NCBI GenBank assembly: GCA_937879855.1
Contig: CALFMO010000025.1
Span: forward strand, 1-64,000
Length of the DNA stretch: 64,000 bases
Source of the DNA: an uncultured Acidobacteriaceae bacterium
Lineage (GTDB): Bacteria; Acidobacteriota; Terriglobia; Terriglobales; Acidobacteriaceae
Direction of reading: 5' to 3'
The translations under genes and the position numbers were made by a program. The notes beneath the pieces are model-generated. The model did not search any database, was not told the DNA's origin, and worked only from the letters and a program-made list of their open reading frames with translations. Shown in pieces: positions 41,932 through 50,898 of the stretch (position 1 is its first letter; every line of letters begins with the position of its first letter).

Positions 41932-42777
41932 CTAATCCCAGCCCCAGACATCGGTTACATCCTTCACACGTCCGTCACTCCCGAAGGTTACGGTAAAGGA
42001 GAAGTGCTGGGGGGTGTCGTTGATGAAGGTGTAACGCCAGCGCCAGTCGTAGCCGTCCGACATCTTCTGCTTCATCAACCCCGCCGCCTCTTCCTCAGTG
42101 ACTTGTTGCGATTGAAAATCGGGCCCGCTGGACCAAACGAACGTACCATCCGGATGTTGCGTTAGGCTGACGTAATGAACGCTTTCCTCGTCTGGCACAT
42201 TCTCAGGCAGGACCGCGTGGGTTCTTATTCCGCACGCGCCATGCACCAGGGGCAGGACCTCATCCACAGTCATTCCCTTTTTCACCTTGTCATGCTCTTT
42301 GCGGGCCTGCCTTTCGTAGTAGCTAAGGCACAGGGTCATCACGCCGCCCATAACCACAATAAGAACAACGGCTCCAGAGCCCAAGATGATTGTCTTTCGC
42401 ACAACCCGCCGCCAGAGTGGCTTCCGGGCGACGTTGGACGGCAGCGCCTGTGGTTCAGGCACTGGCAGGGCGGTGGCTGCGTGCACATTCGCTGGGGCCA
42501 CGCCCCACCCTTGTCGACGTTCCCAGAATTTCCAGAGCCAATACAATCCCACCCAAAGCCCGATCCAGACCGCTGCTGCCGAATCGTGTGGCACCATCAG
42601 TGCGAGGACCAACGCCACAAGACCAGTGGCTCCCAGGCGCAATGCGAACCACAACCTCGCCCGCAGAACCTGCTTCCTCTCTGCTCCATCGCGCTTCCGG
42701 TGCCGCCGCGCGGACTGATACACGCCTCCGGCGATCAGCAGGAGAAAAAGAAACCCGTACACTTGGGTCAAGAGCAT
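41932..42777 (-). CDS. Multi-TM membrane protein with SmpA/OmlA-like C-terminus
   Basis: 281 residues from the ATG at 42777; the open frame to 42999 does not look like protein. Membrane segments at about 1-18, 38-58 and 62-78 and another at about 128-150 (IILGSGAVVLIVVMGGVMTL). The last 120 residues are soluble, with KKGMTVDEVLPLVHG, the small helix motif seen at the start of SmpA/OmlA-like domains, then strands. Function unknown. Confidence 0.7.
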   Translation of the reverse strand: MLLTQVYGFLFLLLIAGGVYQSARRHRKRDGAERKQVLRARLWFALRLGATGLVALVLALMVPHDSAAAVWIGLWVGLYWLWKFWERRQGWGVAPANVHAATALPVPEPQALPSNVARKPLWRRVVRKTIILGSGAVVLIVVMGGVMTLCLSYYERQARKEHDKVKKGMTVDEVLPLVHGACGIRTHAVLPENVPDEESVHYVSLTQHPDGTFVWSSGPDFQSQQVTEEEAAGLMKQKMSDGYDWRWRYTFINDTPQHFSFTVTFGSDGRVKDVTDVWGWD

Positions 42778-42969
42778 TTTGGTTTCCGCCTCCCGGCTGC
42801 AGCCTGTGCGTCTTCTGCGGATAGTATCTCGGCTTTCGCAAGCCGGGATGTTACAAAGGTACCCAGGGCGGAGAGGGATAAACGCATGTTCCACTTCACA
42901 CGCCGAGCGCGGTCCGTGTGAAGTTTGAGGAGCTCGGTCCAAAGTAAACTGTGTACCTAGGGGAACCCT

Positions 42970-43617
42970 GTGACCAGCGGCACGACACACGTAACCCAAT
43001 GCAAGAAGCCATCAGGATTGCTGGGCCGATTCGTTTTATGGAACATGAATTCGCGCCATTCGAAGGTGACCGACTGGGGCCTTTCGAAGATCACGATACG
43101 AAGTCAGGACATCATCCTGGACGTGGGTTGCGGCGGCGGCAGAACCGTGAACAAGTTGGCCGCGATCGCCACCGAAGGAAAAGTTTATGGCCTCGATTTT
43201 TCCCAGGCCAGCGTCGCCTTCGCCAAAAGGACCAATCGACACTGGATCGATGCCGACAGGGTCGAGATTCAGGAAGGATCAGTTTCTCACTTGCCATTCG
43301 CGGACGACATTTTCGATCTGGTCACCGCAGTCGAAACCCACTTCTGGTGGCCTGACCTGCCGGCAGACATGCGCGAAGTGTTAAGAGTGCTGAAGCCCGG
43401 TGGCACGTTCATCATCATCGCGGAAATATATAAAGGCGCGGACACCAGAATTGCCAAGCTGGCTGAGAAGTATCTTCCACTGTCGGGCATGACACTCCTG
43501 AGCACCGATGAACATCGCGAACTCTTCGCCAATGCCGGGTACTCCGATATTCAAATCGTTACAGAAGCCAGCAAAGGATGGATTTGCGCTACGGGCCGCA
43601 AGCCGTCAACAATATAG
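42970..43617 (+). CDS. Class I SAM-dependent methyltransferase
   Basis: 215 residues from a GTG at 42970. Motif I ILDVGCGGGRTVNKLA (about 49-64), motif II acidic residue in VYGLDFSQASVAFAK (about 74-88), GSVSHLPFADDIFDLVTAVE (about 104-123) and the post-motif LRVLKPGGTFIIIAE. A UbiE/Methyltransf_11-type fold, cytosolic. The substrate cannot be inferred from the neighbours. Confidence 0.9.
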   Translation: MTSGTTHVTQCKKPSGLLGRFVLWNMNSRHSKVTDWGLSKITIRSQDIILDVGCGGGRTVNKLAAIATEGKVYGLDFSQASVAFAKRTNRHWIDADRVEIQEGSVSHLPFADDIFDLVTAVETHFWWPDLPADMREVLRVLKPGGTFIIIAEIYKGADTRIAKLAEKYLPLSGMTLLSTDEHRELFANAGYSDIQIVTEASKGWICATGRKPSTI

Positions 43618-43709
43618 GGATTTGTCTGCCAAGATTCCTGACCGGCCAACGGAGGGTAGCTGCGGTTTTTGACCTCGATCGCCAGCAACGCTTCTGCTAT
43701 CGAATATCC

Positions 43710-44408
43710 CTACCCGCGCACGCTGATCTTCGAAAATGAAAGCACTGCCCGGCTGGCGGTCGGGCGGCCCATCGAGAGTGCGGGACGGAACGTGGTGAAG
43801 ATCAACATGCGCTTCACCTGCGGCAACACTTCCTGCGAATCTTTCGGGTCGGAAAGAATGCGGTAATCCTGCACGCGCCCGTTGGCGTCGACGTAGGCCT
43901 CGATTACCAGCGAGTCGGCGTCAATCGTGTCCAGGGTCATGCCAAAGGCGCTCTGCTGCAACTCGGGTGCGGTGTTGACCATGACCAGCGGAACATCGCT
44001 GCCCGCCTGCAACGAGGACGGCGCCACGAAATAGACCATCGCAATTCCAAAGATGATGAGCGCGCTCAGGAAGCCCGCGGTCGCCGGGACCATGAAGGCA
44101 TCGAAGGCATTCTGCAGGCGCACCATCATGCCCTCAAACTGGCCACGCTTCGCCGATTCCGTTTCGCGCGAAATCGCGAGGCGCAACTTGAGTCCCAAGT
44201 CCGAAGGAACCTTCGGACGTCCCACGCTGACCAGCAATTGCTGGGTACGGCGCAAACCCTGATATTCGCCGTTGCACGCCGTGCAGTCCGACAAGTGGGA
44301 TTGCAGCGCGAGCATCTCCGTGCCCGTCACTGCTCCATCCAAATACGGCGAGAATAACCGCTTCGCCTGGGGGCACTGCAGTCCCAAGATTTCCCTTGTG
44401 CCCTTCAT
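43710..44408 (-). CDS. Zinc-finger anti-sigma factor with periplasmic TonB-like domain
   Basis: 232 residues. The cytosolic anti-sigma domain has the zinc motif HLSDCTACNGEYQ (His-x3-Cys-x2-Cys, about 38-50). One membrane helix (about 108-128, ATAGFLSALIIFGIAMVYF) follows. The outer part ends with SLVIEAYVDANGRVQDYRIL and IFTTFRPALSMGRPT, a pattern like a TonB C-terminal fold. The start overlaps the sigma gene stop by four bases (ATGA), so the two are translationally coupled. Expected to hold the sigma factor at the membrane until an envelope signal arrives. Confidence 0.85.
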   Translation of the reverse strand: MKGTREILGLQCPQAKRLFSPYLDGAVTGTEMLALQSHLSDCTACNGEYQGLRRTQQLLVSVGRPKVPSDLGLKLRLAISRETESAKRGQFEGMMVRLQNAFDAFMVPATAGFLSALIIFGIAMVYFVAPSSLQAGSDVPLVMVNTAPELQQSAFGMTLDTIDADSLVIEAYVDANGRVQDYRILSDPKDSQEVLPQVKRMLIFTTFRPALSMGRPTASRAVLSFSKISVRG

Positions 44409-45160
44409 GGCATCACCTCGACCCTTCTACCCCCTCCAGCCACCTGCGACCGCACATTCCGCTGTTCTTTACCATCCGAACCGTCTGACGGCGGAGCGGT
44501 CAATCCCATTTCATTTCCAACCTCGCGCACGTAGGGCGCCAACCGTTGCCGCAGTGCGTCTCTGCCGCGTGTGAGCCGTGATTTCACCGTGCCCAGCGAA
44601 ATCTCCAGCACCTCGGCAATCTCTTCGTACGACATCTCTTCCAGATCGCGCAAAATCAGAGTGGTCCGGTACGGCTCGGGGACCTTTCTCAATTCTTCTT
44701 CCACCCGGCGCTGCACTTCGCGATGCGCGACGCTATCAAAAGGAGAATCGGCATGGTCGGTCAGCGCCAATTGCGTCGCATTTTCACCCATGCTCGGTCC
44801 CTCGGGTTCCGACGGCTCAATCGAGGTCTCGCGCGCCTTGTGCCGGAACCACCAGCGCCGCCGGTTTGCCGCCTCATGCAGAGCAATGCGATAGATCCAT
44901 GTCTTCAGGCTCGAGCCGCCGTGAAATTGCTTCATGCCGCGAAACACTTTCAGAAAGACGTCCTGCGTCGTATCCGCCGCGTCCGCCGGATCGTTGACGA
45001 CCCGGTACACCAGGCCATACACCGGCTGCTGAAACTCGCCGATCAGCCAGGCGTAGGCCTCTTCCGAGCCGGCCTTCAACTCCGCGACGATCGCCGCTTC
45101 TTCCTGCGAGCGTGCTCCGATTGCACTTGCCAGATCACCCAAGGTGGTTGCTCCCGCCAT
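44405..45160 (-). CDS. ECF RNA polymerase sigma factor
   Basis: 251 residues. Region 2 (about 40-110) shows VYRVVNDPADAADTTQDVFLKVFRGM and SLKTWIYRIALHEAANRRRWW in the usual order. Region 4 (about 160-215) has YRTTLILRDLEEMSYEEIAEVL and SLGTVKSRLTRGRDALRQRL. N- and C-terminal extensions of about 25 and 35 residues are longer than the minimal type. Directs RNA polymerase to a stress or envelope regulon. Coupled to the anti-sigma gene downstream. Autoregulation is usual for such pairs but no repeated promoter could be shown. Confidence 0.95.
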   Translation of the reverse strand: MAGATTLGDLASAIGARSQEEAAIVAELKAGSEEAYAWLIGEFQQPVYGLVYRVVNDPADAADTTQDVFLKVFRGMKQFHGGSSLKTWIYRIALHEAANRRRWWFRHKARETSIEPSEPEGPSMGENATQLALTDHADSPFDSVAHREVQRRVEEELRKVPEPYRTTLILRDLEEMSYEEIAEVLEISLGTVKSRLTRGRDALRQRLAPYVREVGNEMGLTAPPSDGSDGKEQRNVRSQVAGGGRRVEVMP

Positions 45161-45443
45161 GACGGCGTCCCCTGATTATAGGATTTTCCACCCTACTGCG
45201 CCCTTGAAAATTTGCTGCCTGGCCAAGTCCGGCAAAGTGCGAGCGGAGCCGCGACTCTCACATAACATAGACTCCGGCAGGGTGCATGGAGTTCCCGATG
45301 TAAGTGATTTATTTTCAGCAGATGTGAAGGTTAGAAGGGATGGAAAAAGGCTCGTACGCTCTGAAAGAGATCAAGAGTAGAAAAGTCATCTGCCGCTGGT
45401 TACCGCCGGGGCGGTTTAGGTCCGGGCGGCGCAGGAAAGACCT
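45161..45443. other. Upstream region of the sigma factor gene
   Basis: Together with the family E palindrome this makes a 370-base gap. No gene, RNA or clear ECF-type promoter is visible to me. Confidence 0.35.
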
Positions 45444-45522
45444 GAACCACGAAGGACACGAAGTATCACGAAGGGCTTAATTTGGAAGTTCTTCCTTCGC
45501 GTAACTTCGTGTCCTTCGTGGT
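45444..45522. repeat. Family E long palindrome, copy 6
   Basis: Left arm ACCACGAAGGACACGAAGTA, right arm TAACTTCGTGTCCTTCGTGG, almost fully complementary over the outer 20 nt. Ends nine bases before the rluB stop, downstream of the convergent rluB end. Confidence 0.8.
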
Positions 45523-45530
45523 AATGGCTC

Positions 45531-46304
45531 TTAAATGGAGCTACCGCTAGATTTCTTGTTGCCGCTCGCTGCGGTCTTGGTGGCGGATTTCAATCGCTCC
45601 ACCTCTTTCAAGGTAAGCGATCGAAACTTTCCCGGTGGGACATCGAGCGTCAACGGGCCATAACGGACGCGCTTGATTTTCTCCACGTGATGCCCGACCG
45701 CTTCAAACATGCGCCGGATCTGGCGATTGCGACCTTCGATCAGCGTGATCTCGTACCACGGATTGGTGGCTTCTTTCACTACCCGCACTAAAGCCGGCCC
45801 GGTCTTTACGCGCTTGCCGTCGTCAGTAGCGATGGAAACTCCAGCACGCAGTTTGGCGATGGATTCTTCCTTGGGCGCGCCCGCGACTTTCACGACGTAA
45901 GTCTTGGGAACATGCGAGGCCGCTTTCATAAGGCTGTGTGCGAGTTCGCCGTCGTTTGTCAGGAGCAGCAGGCCTTCGCTGGCGTAGTCCAGGCGGCCGA
46001 TGGGATATACGCGGCCCTTGACGCCGTGAATCAGATCCATGACCGTGGGACGCTTTTCGGGATCGGACATCGTGGTGACGTAACCCTTGGGCTTATTGAG
46101 GAGGAGATAAACATGGCGTTGCGCGCCGTGAAGGAGCTTGCCGTTGACCCGGACGTGGTCGATTTCGGGATCGGCCTTGGTGCCCAGTTCGGTGACCACC
46201 GTGCCGTTGACCTGCACATGTCCCGAGGAGATCAGTTCCTCGGCCTTGCGGCGGGAAGCGATTCCGGCAGCGGCGATGATTTTTTGCAGGCGTTCGAGGG
46301 GCAT
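45531..46304 (-). CDS. rluB: Pseudouridine synthase RluB/RsuA family
   Basis: 257 residues. An S4 RNA-binding domain (about 1-60, LQKIIAAAGIASRRKAEELI) is followed by the synthase domain with catalytic Asp in GRLDYASEGLLLLTNDG (about 102-118) and EGRNRQIRRMFEAVGHHV (about 190-207). Modifies a uridine in rRNA, by homology in 23S. Lys/Ser-rich tail. It is last in the minus-strand unit with scpB, scpA and trpS. Family C repeat separates it from scpB. Confidence 0.94.
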   Translation of the reverse strand: MPLERLQKIIAAAGIASRRKAEELISSGHVQVNGTVVTELGTKADPEIDHVRVNGKLLHGAQRHVYLLLNKPKGYVTTMSDPEKRPTVMDLIHGVKGRVYPIGRLDYASEGLLLLTNDGELAHSLMKAASHVPKTYVVKVAGAPKEESIAKLRAGVSIATDDGKRVKTGPALVRVVKEATNPWYEITLIEGRNRQIRRMFEAVGHHVEKIKRVRYGPLTLDVPPGKFRSLTLKEVERLKSATKTAASGNKKSSGSSI

Positions 46305-46364
46305 GGAAATTCCGGACGGAACGATTTCAACGTTGATCGTGAACGTGGCGACGGATTAGTTACG

Positions 46365-46454
46365 ATTCTTTCGCCCCTCCGGGGCTCGCGCATCTTGGAT
46401 TCATAGCCCCACGGCTTGCGCCGTGGGCTGCACTCTTGAGCCGCTTCGCGGCTG
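46365..46454 (-). repeat. Family C composite hairpin repeat, minus orientation
   Basis: CCCACGGC/GCCGTGGG middle hairpin and CCCC-ggg-type third hairpin (GCCCCTCCGGGGC) in reverse order to the other free copies, matching their reverse complement. Located in the 189-base gap between scpB and rluB, inside what otherwise looks like one transcription unit. Confidence 0.8.
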
Positions 46455-46493
46455 CCATTGCTACGAGGCCTCGACGGACGGCACGAACTGCTG

Positions 46494-47180
46494 TTAGCCT
46501 GCCTTCTTTGTCTCTGACAGGCTCTCGTTCGACGTTTCCGCTTCGGGTGCTTCACTACTTTCGGGCTGCGCAGTTTCGGTTGACGCGGCGCTCTCGGCGG
46601 GGATCAGTTCCGACTGGAACGATTCTGCCACCAGCTTTTCGAACTCCTCCATGCTGGGCAATTCGTTCACATCTTTTAAACCGAAGCGCATCAGGAATTC
46701 TTTGGTGGTCTTATAAAGAATGGGACGGCCGATCACCTGCTTGCGGCCGGCGGTCGTGATTAATTTGCGATCGAGCAGTGTGCCGATTACGCCGCCGGAA
46801 TCGACGCCGCGAATGTCGTTGATCTCGGGCACGGTGACCGGTTGCTTGTAGGCGATCACCGCCAGGGTTTCGAGCGCGGGCAGCGAGAGGCGGATCGGCG
46901 GCTTCAGGCTTTTGGCGAACGCGCGCACCACTTCGTGTTGTTCGGGCTTGGTCGACATGCGGTATCCGCCGGCAACCTGGCGAATTTCGATGCCGTGATC
47001 GGGTGCGCTGTATTCCGCGACGAGTTCTTCCAGAGACAAGCGGACGCGGGACTTCATATCGGCCTCGTCCGCCGCTCCTTCTGCGATGACCGTCTCTTTT
47101 ACGAGCTGGGTCATCTGGTCAAGAGTGATGGGCGTCTCCGCCGCGTAAATGATCGCTTCGAGTTCAGCTTTCAAGGACAT
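46494..47180 (-). CDS. scpB: Segregation and condensation protein B
   Basis: 228 residues. Partner of ScpA and SMC in chromosome condensation. Two winged-helix domains: SLKAELEAIIYAAETPITLDQ at the start and LSLPALETLAVIAYKQPVTVPEI with IRGVDSGGVIGTLLDRKLI (about 95-135). The last 45 residues are Glu/Ser-rich and disordered-looking. Lies 72 bases after scpA, with a family G palindrome between them. Confidence 0.95.
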   Translation of the reverse strand: MSLKAELEAIIYAAETPITLDQMTQLVKETVIAEGAADEADMKSRVRLSLEELVAEYSAPDHGIEIRQVAGGYRMSTKPEQHEVVRAFAKSLKPPIRLSLPALETLAVIAYKQPVTVPEINDIRGVDSGGVIGTLLDRKLITTAGRKQVIGRPILYKTTKEFLMRFGLKDVNELPSMEEFEKLVAESFQSELIPAESAASTETAQPESSEAPEAETSNESLSETKKAG

Positions 47181-47187
47181 AGTAAAT

Positions 47188-47247
47188 AGTGGTCAGTGGC
47201 CAGTGATCAGTGATCAGGTTTGCTGGCCACTAACCACTGGCCACTGC
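47188..47247. repeat. Family G palindrome between scpA and scpB
   Basis: Left part GTGGTCAGTGGCCAGTGATC, right part CTGGCCACTAACCACTGGCC; built from CAGTGGCCA-type words. It fills nearly all of the gap and could form a long hairpin in the scpA-scpB mRNA. Confidence 0.65.
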
Positions 47248-47252
47248 TCTTT

Positions 47253-48146
47253 TCATCTCCAGTCGTCGCGCACTGCGGACTGTTCGTTCATGATCTCATC
47301 AAAGTGACTGTGCTTGCGGATAGCGATTTCTCCAAACAATCGGTCCTGCCGCACCTGGATGGCCTGCAGGCGCACCATTTCCAGGAGCGCCAGGAACATG
47401 CACACCAGGGCGTGCCGCGACGGAACCCGCATGAGCAGTTGCTTCAGCCGGATGGGTCGGTCTTCCAGCGAAAGGCGGCGGCGCAGATAATCGATCATCT
47501 GGCCAACCGTGACCGTTTCCTCGTCGACGTTGATAACCGGTCGCGTGCGCAGGCGCTCCAGCACTTGCTGAAAGGTTTTGACCAGGTCGATAACGTCGGC
47601 GGCAATTTCCGGCTCGGTGCCCTCCGCCTCGATGAATTCTTTCAGCGAAGGATTCGATAGCACAGCATCTTCGATCTGCTGCTTCTGCAAAAGCATTTGC
47701 GCTGCCGACTTGAACTTCTCGTGCTCCAGCAGGCGGTTCACCAGCTCGCTGCGCGGATCTTCCTGTTCTTCCGCAGGCGCATCGGGATCGCGGGGCAGCA
47801 GCATCTTTGACTTGATGTGAATCAACATCGCGGCCATGTAGATAAATTCCGCCGCGACGTTCACATCGAGTTCGCGAATCTTTTCCACGTAGGTGAGATA
47901 TTGCGCCGTGATCCGCGCGATGGGGATGTCGTAAATGTCGATGTCCTGCTTGCGGATAAGGTCGAGCAGCAGGTCGAGTGGGCCTTCGTAAACATCGGTG
48001 ACCGCGACGGCGAACGGCGAATCGGTTTCTTCTTTTTTCTGCGAGTCGGGCTTGTGCGAATCCTTCGCTGGCTTGGCCGCAGAGGGTGCGGCGATGGCCG
48101 GGGTGGCGGCATCATCGCGAGAAACGATTCTTGGTTCTTCCGTCAT
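47253..48146 (-). CDS. scpA: Segregation and condensation protein A
   Basis: 297 residues. The first 45 are Ala/Lys/Pro-rich and probably disordered. The kleisin core starts at VYEGPLDLLLDLIRKQDIDI (about 52-71) and continues with AAEFIYMAAMLIHIKSKMLLP (about 99-119); the C-terminal winged helix includes ALVCMFLALLEMVRLQAI (about 248-265). Bridges the SMC heads together with ScpB. Three bases separate it from trpS. Confidence 0.95.
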   Translation of the reverse strand: MTEEPRIVSRDDAATPAIAAPSAAKPAKDSHKPDSQKKEETDSPFAVAVTDVYEGPLDLLLDLIRKQDIDIYDIPIARITAQYLTYVEKIRELDVNVAAEFIYMAAMLIHIKSKMLLPRDPDAPAEEQEDPRSELVNRLLEHEKFKSAAQMLLQKQQIEDAVLSNPSLKEFIEAEGTEPEIAADVIDLVKTFQQVLERLRTRPVINVDEETVTVGQMIDYLRRRLSLEDRPIRLKQLLMRVPSRHALVCMFLALLEMVRLQAIQVRQDRLFGEIAIRKHSHFDEIMNEQSAVRDDWR

Positions 48147-48149
48147 CAG

Positions 48150-49253
48150 TTACTTCGAATCCTTGGCGGTCAGAGGTTCGTAGCTGAGCGACATGTGCAT
48201 GGCGGCGCGCACATCTTCCATAGTTTGCCCGGCGGCCTGGCGGGCACGCTCGCTGCCTGCTTCCAGAATATCCCAGGCGAGGCGCGGATTTGCATCGAAT
48301 TTCTTGCGACGCTCCTGCATGGGGTTGAGCAGCTTCACCAGCGCATCGGCGGCCCAGCCCTTGCACTCGATGCAACCAATGCCGGCGGAGCGGCAGCCTT
48401 CATTTACCTTGGCCATCGTTTCTTTGCTGCTAAAGATTTTGTGTAGATCGCCCACCGGGCACACATCCGGATTGCCTGGATCGGAGCGTCGCACCCGCGC
48501 CGGATCGGTCACCATGGTCTTCAGCTTCTGGCGCACCACCGGTTCCGGATCGGTCAGCAGGATGGTGTTGCCGTATGACTTCGACATCTTGCGGCCGTCG
48601 GTGCCCGGCAATTTTGGGGTGGGAGTGAGCAGGGCTTGCGGCTCAGGAAAGACGTCCGCTCCACTAGGAGGGATAATCATGGGAAGACCCGTAGCAACCG
48701 GGTTAGCTCCGTACTTGGTGCCCGTGTAAAACCCGTTGAACCGGCGCGCGATTTCTCGCGTCAACTCCACGTGCGCGACTTGATCTTCGCCCACCGGAAC
48801 GCAGTCGGCCTTGTAGACCAGAATGTCGGCGGCCTGCAGCACGGGGTATCCTAAAAATCCGTAGGTGCCTAGATCTTTGTCTTTGATATTTTCGCGCTGC
48901 TCTTTATAGGTGGGCACGCGCTCCAGCCAGCCGAGCGGCGTGATCATGGAAAGCAGCAGGTGCAACTCCGCATGCGCGGGAACGTGCGACTGAATAAAAA
49001 TGACCGAGCTCTCTGGATCGAGCCCCGCTGCCAGCCAGTCGAGCGTGACTTCGAGGGAGTTCTCCTTCACGCGCGAGGTGTCAGCATAGTCGGTGGTGAG
49101 AGCGTGCCAGTCGGCCACCATGAAAAAGCATTCGTACTCGTCCTGCATGCTGACCCAGTTTTGCAGCGCGCCCACGTAATTTCCCAGATGCAGCTTGCCG
49201 GTCGAGCGCATGCCGCTGAGCACGCGTTTGCGGGTTTTGGGGAGCGGGGTCAT
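48150..49253 (-). CDS. trpS: Tryptophanyl-tRNA synthetase
   Basis: 367 residues. Class I synthetase with the HIGH-equivalent TGKLHLGNYVGAL (about 18-30) and the KMSKS loop GRKMSKSYGNTI (about 216-227). VADWHALTTDY lies at about 46-56. Charges tRNA-Trp. Head gene of the scpA-scpB-rluB unit. A family E fragment precedes it. Confidence 0.96.
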   Translation of the reverse strand: MTPLPKTRKRVLSGMRSTGKLHLGNYVGALQNWVSMQDEYECFFMVADWHALTTDYADTSRVKENSLEVTLDWLAAGLDPESSVIFIQSHVPAHAELHLLLSMITPLGWLERVPTYKEQRENIKDKDLGTYGFLGYPVLQAADILVYKADCVPVGEDQVAHVELTREIARRFNGFYTGTKYGANPVATGLPMIIPPSGADVFPEPQALLTPTPKLPGTDGRKMSKSYGNTILLTDPEPVVRQKLKTMVTDPARVRRSDPGNPDVCPVGDLHKIFSSKETMAKVNEGCRSAGIGCIECKGWAADALVKLLNPMQERRKKFDANPRLAWDILEAGSERARQAAGQTMEDVRAAMHMSLSYEPLTAKDSK

Positions 49254-49276
49254 TTCGGTGCGGAAATGAAACAGAG

Positions 49277-49327
49277 ATCACCACAAAGGACACGACGGTA
49301 CACGAAGGATTTCAGAAGTCTTCCTTG
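49277..49327. repeat. Family E repeat, degraded copy
   Basis: ACCACAAAGGACACGACGG and CACGAAGGATTTCAG fit the left arm; the right arm is reduced to TCTTCCTTG. Just upstream of trpS. Confidence 0.5.
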
Positions 49328-49530
49328 GGTTGAGATGCGGCCGAACGTGCGGCGGCTTGGGCGAATCGGAGCGTCAAATGTCATGCAAGGGTTGAAATCG
49401 ATACTAACATGGCCGCCTTCCGGAGCGAGTGCGTGGCGCAACAAGGCAACCGGAAGCCGGATAGCAGAAGCTGAGAGCCCGAAGCTGGATGCTTTATAAT
49501 TCGCGCCGCCCGTCAAATCATACCGACCTC

Positions 49531-50883
49531 GTGAATACTCTTGCCCGCCAGTTGCGCGCCACCGACTACTTCACTCTGGGTTGGGGAACCATGGTGGGCG
49601 TCGGGTGGCTGGTCATCATGGATGACTGGCTGCTGCGCGGAGGCGCGCTGGGGGCTCTGCTTGGGTTCGTGATCGGCGGGGCGCTGCTACTTCCTATCGG
49701 ATGGGTATACGGCAAGCTGGTGGTCGCCATGCCCGACGCTGCGGGAGAGATCGCTTACACGTCAGCAGTATTCTCGCGCCGCGTCAGCTTCGCTACCGGC
49801 TGGATGATGACGCTCGCGTATTTCATTGTGTGCCCGTGGGAGGCCGTGGCCGTCGGGCGCATCGCGGGATACATCTTTCCTGGCCTGGATTCGGTGGAGC
49901 TTTACCGCATCGCGGGCAGGCCAGTTTACCTGCCTCACCTCGTCATCGGACTGGCGCTGACCGGGCTGCTCACGGTGCTGAACTATCGCGGCATCCGGTT
50001 GAGCGCAACGTTTCAGAATTGGACCAGCTTCGGGACGCTGGCGCTGTTTGCTATTTTTGTGGCACTGGGCGTGAGCCACGGTTCGCCTGCCAATATTCGG
50101 CCCCTGTTTACGCACACTCCGCTGGTTTCGATTCTGCTGGTGATTCAGGTTGTGCCTTATTTCATGACTGGCTTCGAATCGGTCGGGAAGGCCGCGGAAG
50201 AGGCCAGCCCGGATTTCCGCGCACAAAGTTTCTTTCGCGCGATTTGGATGGCAATCGTCTTCGGGATTGTCTTCTACGCGAGCATCGTGGCGGCGGTTGC
50301 ATTTGTGGCGCCATGGCGGCAGCTGACCGGCGAGAAATTTATGACGGCGGTTGCGTTCCAGCATGCCTTGGGCTCTCGGACCTTCGGTTCGCAGTGGATT
50401 GTGCAAATCATTCTCGCCGCCGCCTTGCTGTCGCTATTCAAATGCTTCAACGGAAATTTCGTGGCTGCCAGCCGATTGCTGTTTGCCCTGGGGCGGCGAG
50501 GAATGGTGGACTCGCGCATTGGAACGATCCATGCGCGATACCAGACGCCGTCGACCGCAGTCCTCTACATTGGTCTCGCCACCGCCGCTTGCCTGTTCTT
50601 GGGGGACGCCATTCTGGTTCCGATCACCGAGGTAGGGTCCGTAGCATGTGCCGTTGGATGGTCGGCGGCTTGTGCCGCGTGCCTGGCGCTGGCACGCGTT
50701 CGGCCTGATGCCATGGTGCTTTCTGCAGTTGAACGGGCCGTCGGGTGGTTCGGCTTGGCCGTCGGAATCGCGATGGCCTTGATGAAAGTGATCCCGCGGA
50801 TGCCAGGCCATTTCACCGTCTACGAATGGCTGGCACTGGGAGTTTGGATCGCGCTCGGCACAACGTTTCGGCTCCTAAAATGA
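49531..50883 (+). CDS. Amino acid permease (APC superfamily)
   Basis: About 450 residues from a GTG at 49531, with about twelve membrane helices. The first helix region GWGTMVGVGWLVIMDDWLL has the broken Gly-rich helix of APC transporters. GFESVGKAAEEAS (about 215-227) is the conserved loop. An ATG at 49489 is possible, but it overlaps a TATAAT that may be the promoter -10 (49495-49500). Imports an amino acid or relative. Stops 15 bases before the next gene and two genes before a D-aminoacylase-like gene, which suggests N-acyl or D-amino acids as substrates. Confidence 0.9.
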   Translation: MNTLARQLRATDYFTLGWGTMVGVGWLVIMDDWLLRGGALGALLGFVIGGALLLPIGWVYGKLVVAMPDAAGEIAYTSAVFSRRVSFATGWMMTLAYFIVCPWEAVAVGRIAGYIFPGLDSVELYRIAGRPVYLPHLVIGLALTGLLTVLNYRGIRLSATFQNWTSFGTLALFAIFVALGVSHGSPANIRPLFTHTPLVSILLVIQVVPYFMTGFESVGKAAEEASPDFRAQSFFRAIWMAIVFGIVFYASIVAAVAFVAPWRQLTGEKFMTAVAFQHALGSRTFGSQWIVQIILAAALLSLFKCFNGNFVAASRLLFALGRRGMVDSRIGTIHARYQTPSTAVLYIGLATAACLFLGDAILVPITEVGSVACAVGWSAACAACLALARVRPDAMVLSAVERAVGWFGLAVGIAMALMKVIPRMPGHFTVYEWLALGVWIALGTTFRLLK

Positions 50884-50898
50884 TATCCTTCGAATCTT

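Noticed and set aside
49701..50708. 335-codon frame in the permease gene
   Set aside because: Out-of-frame reading of the permease; lacks membrane segments.
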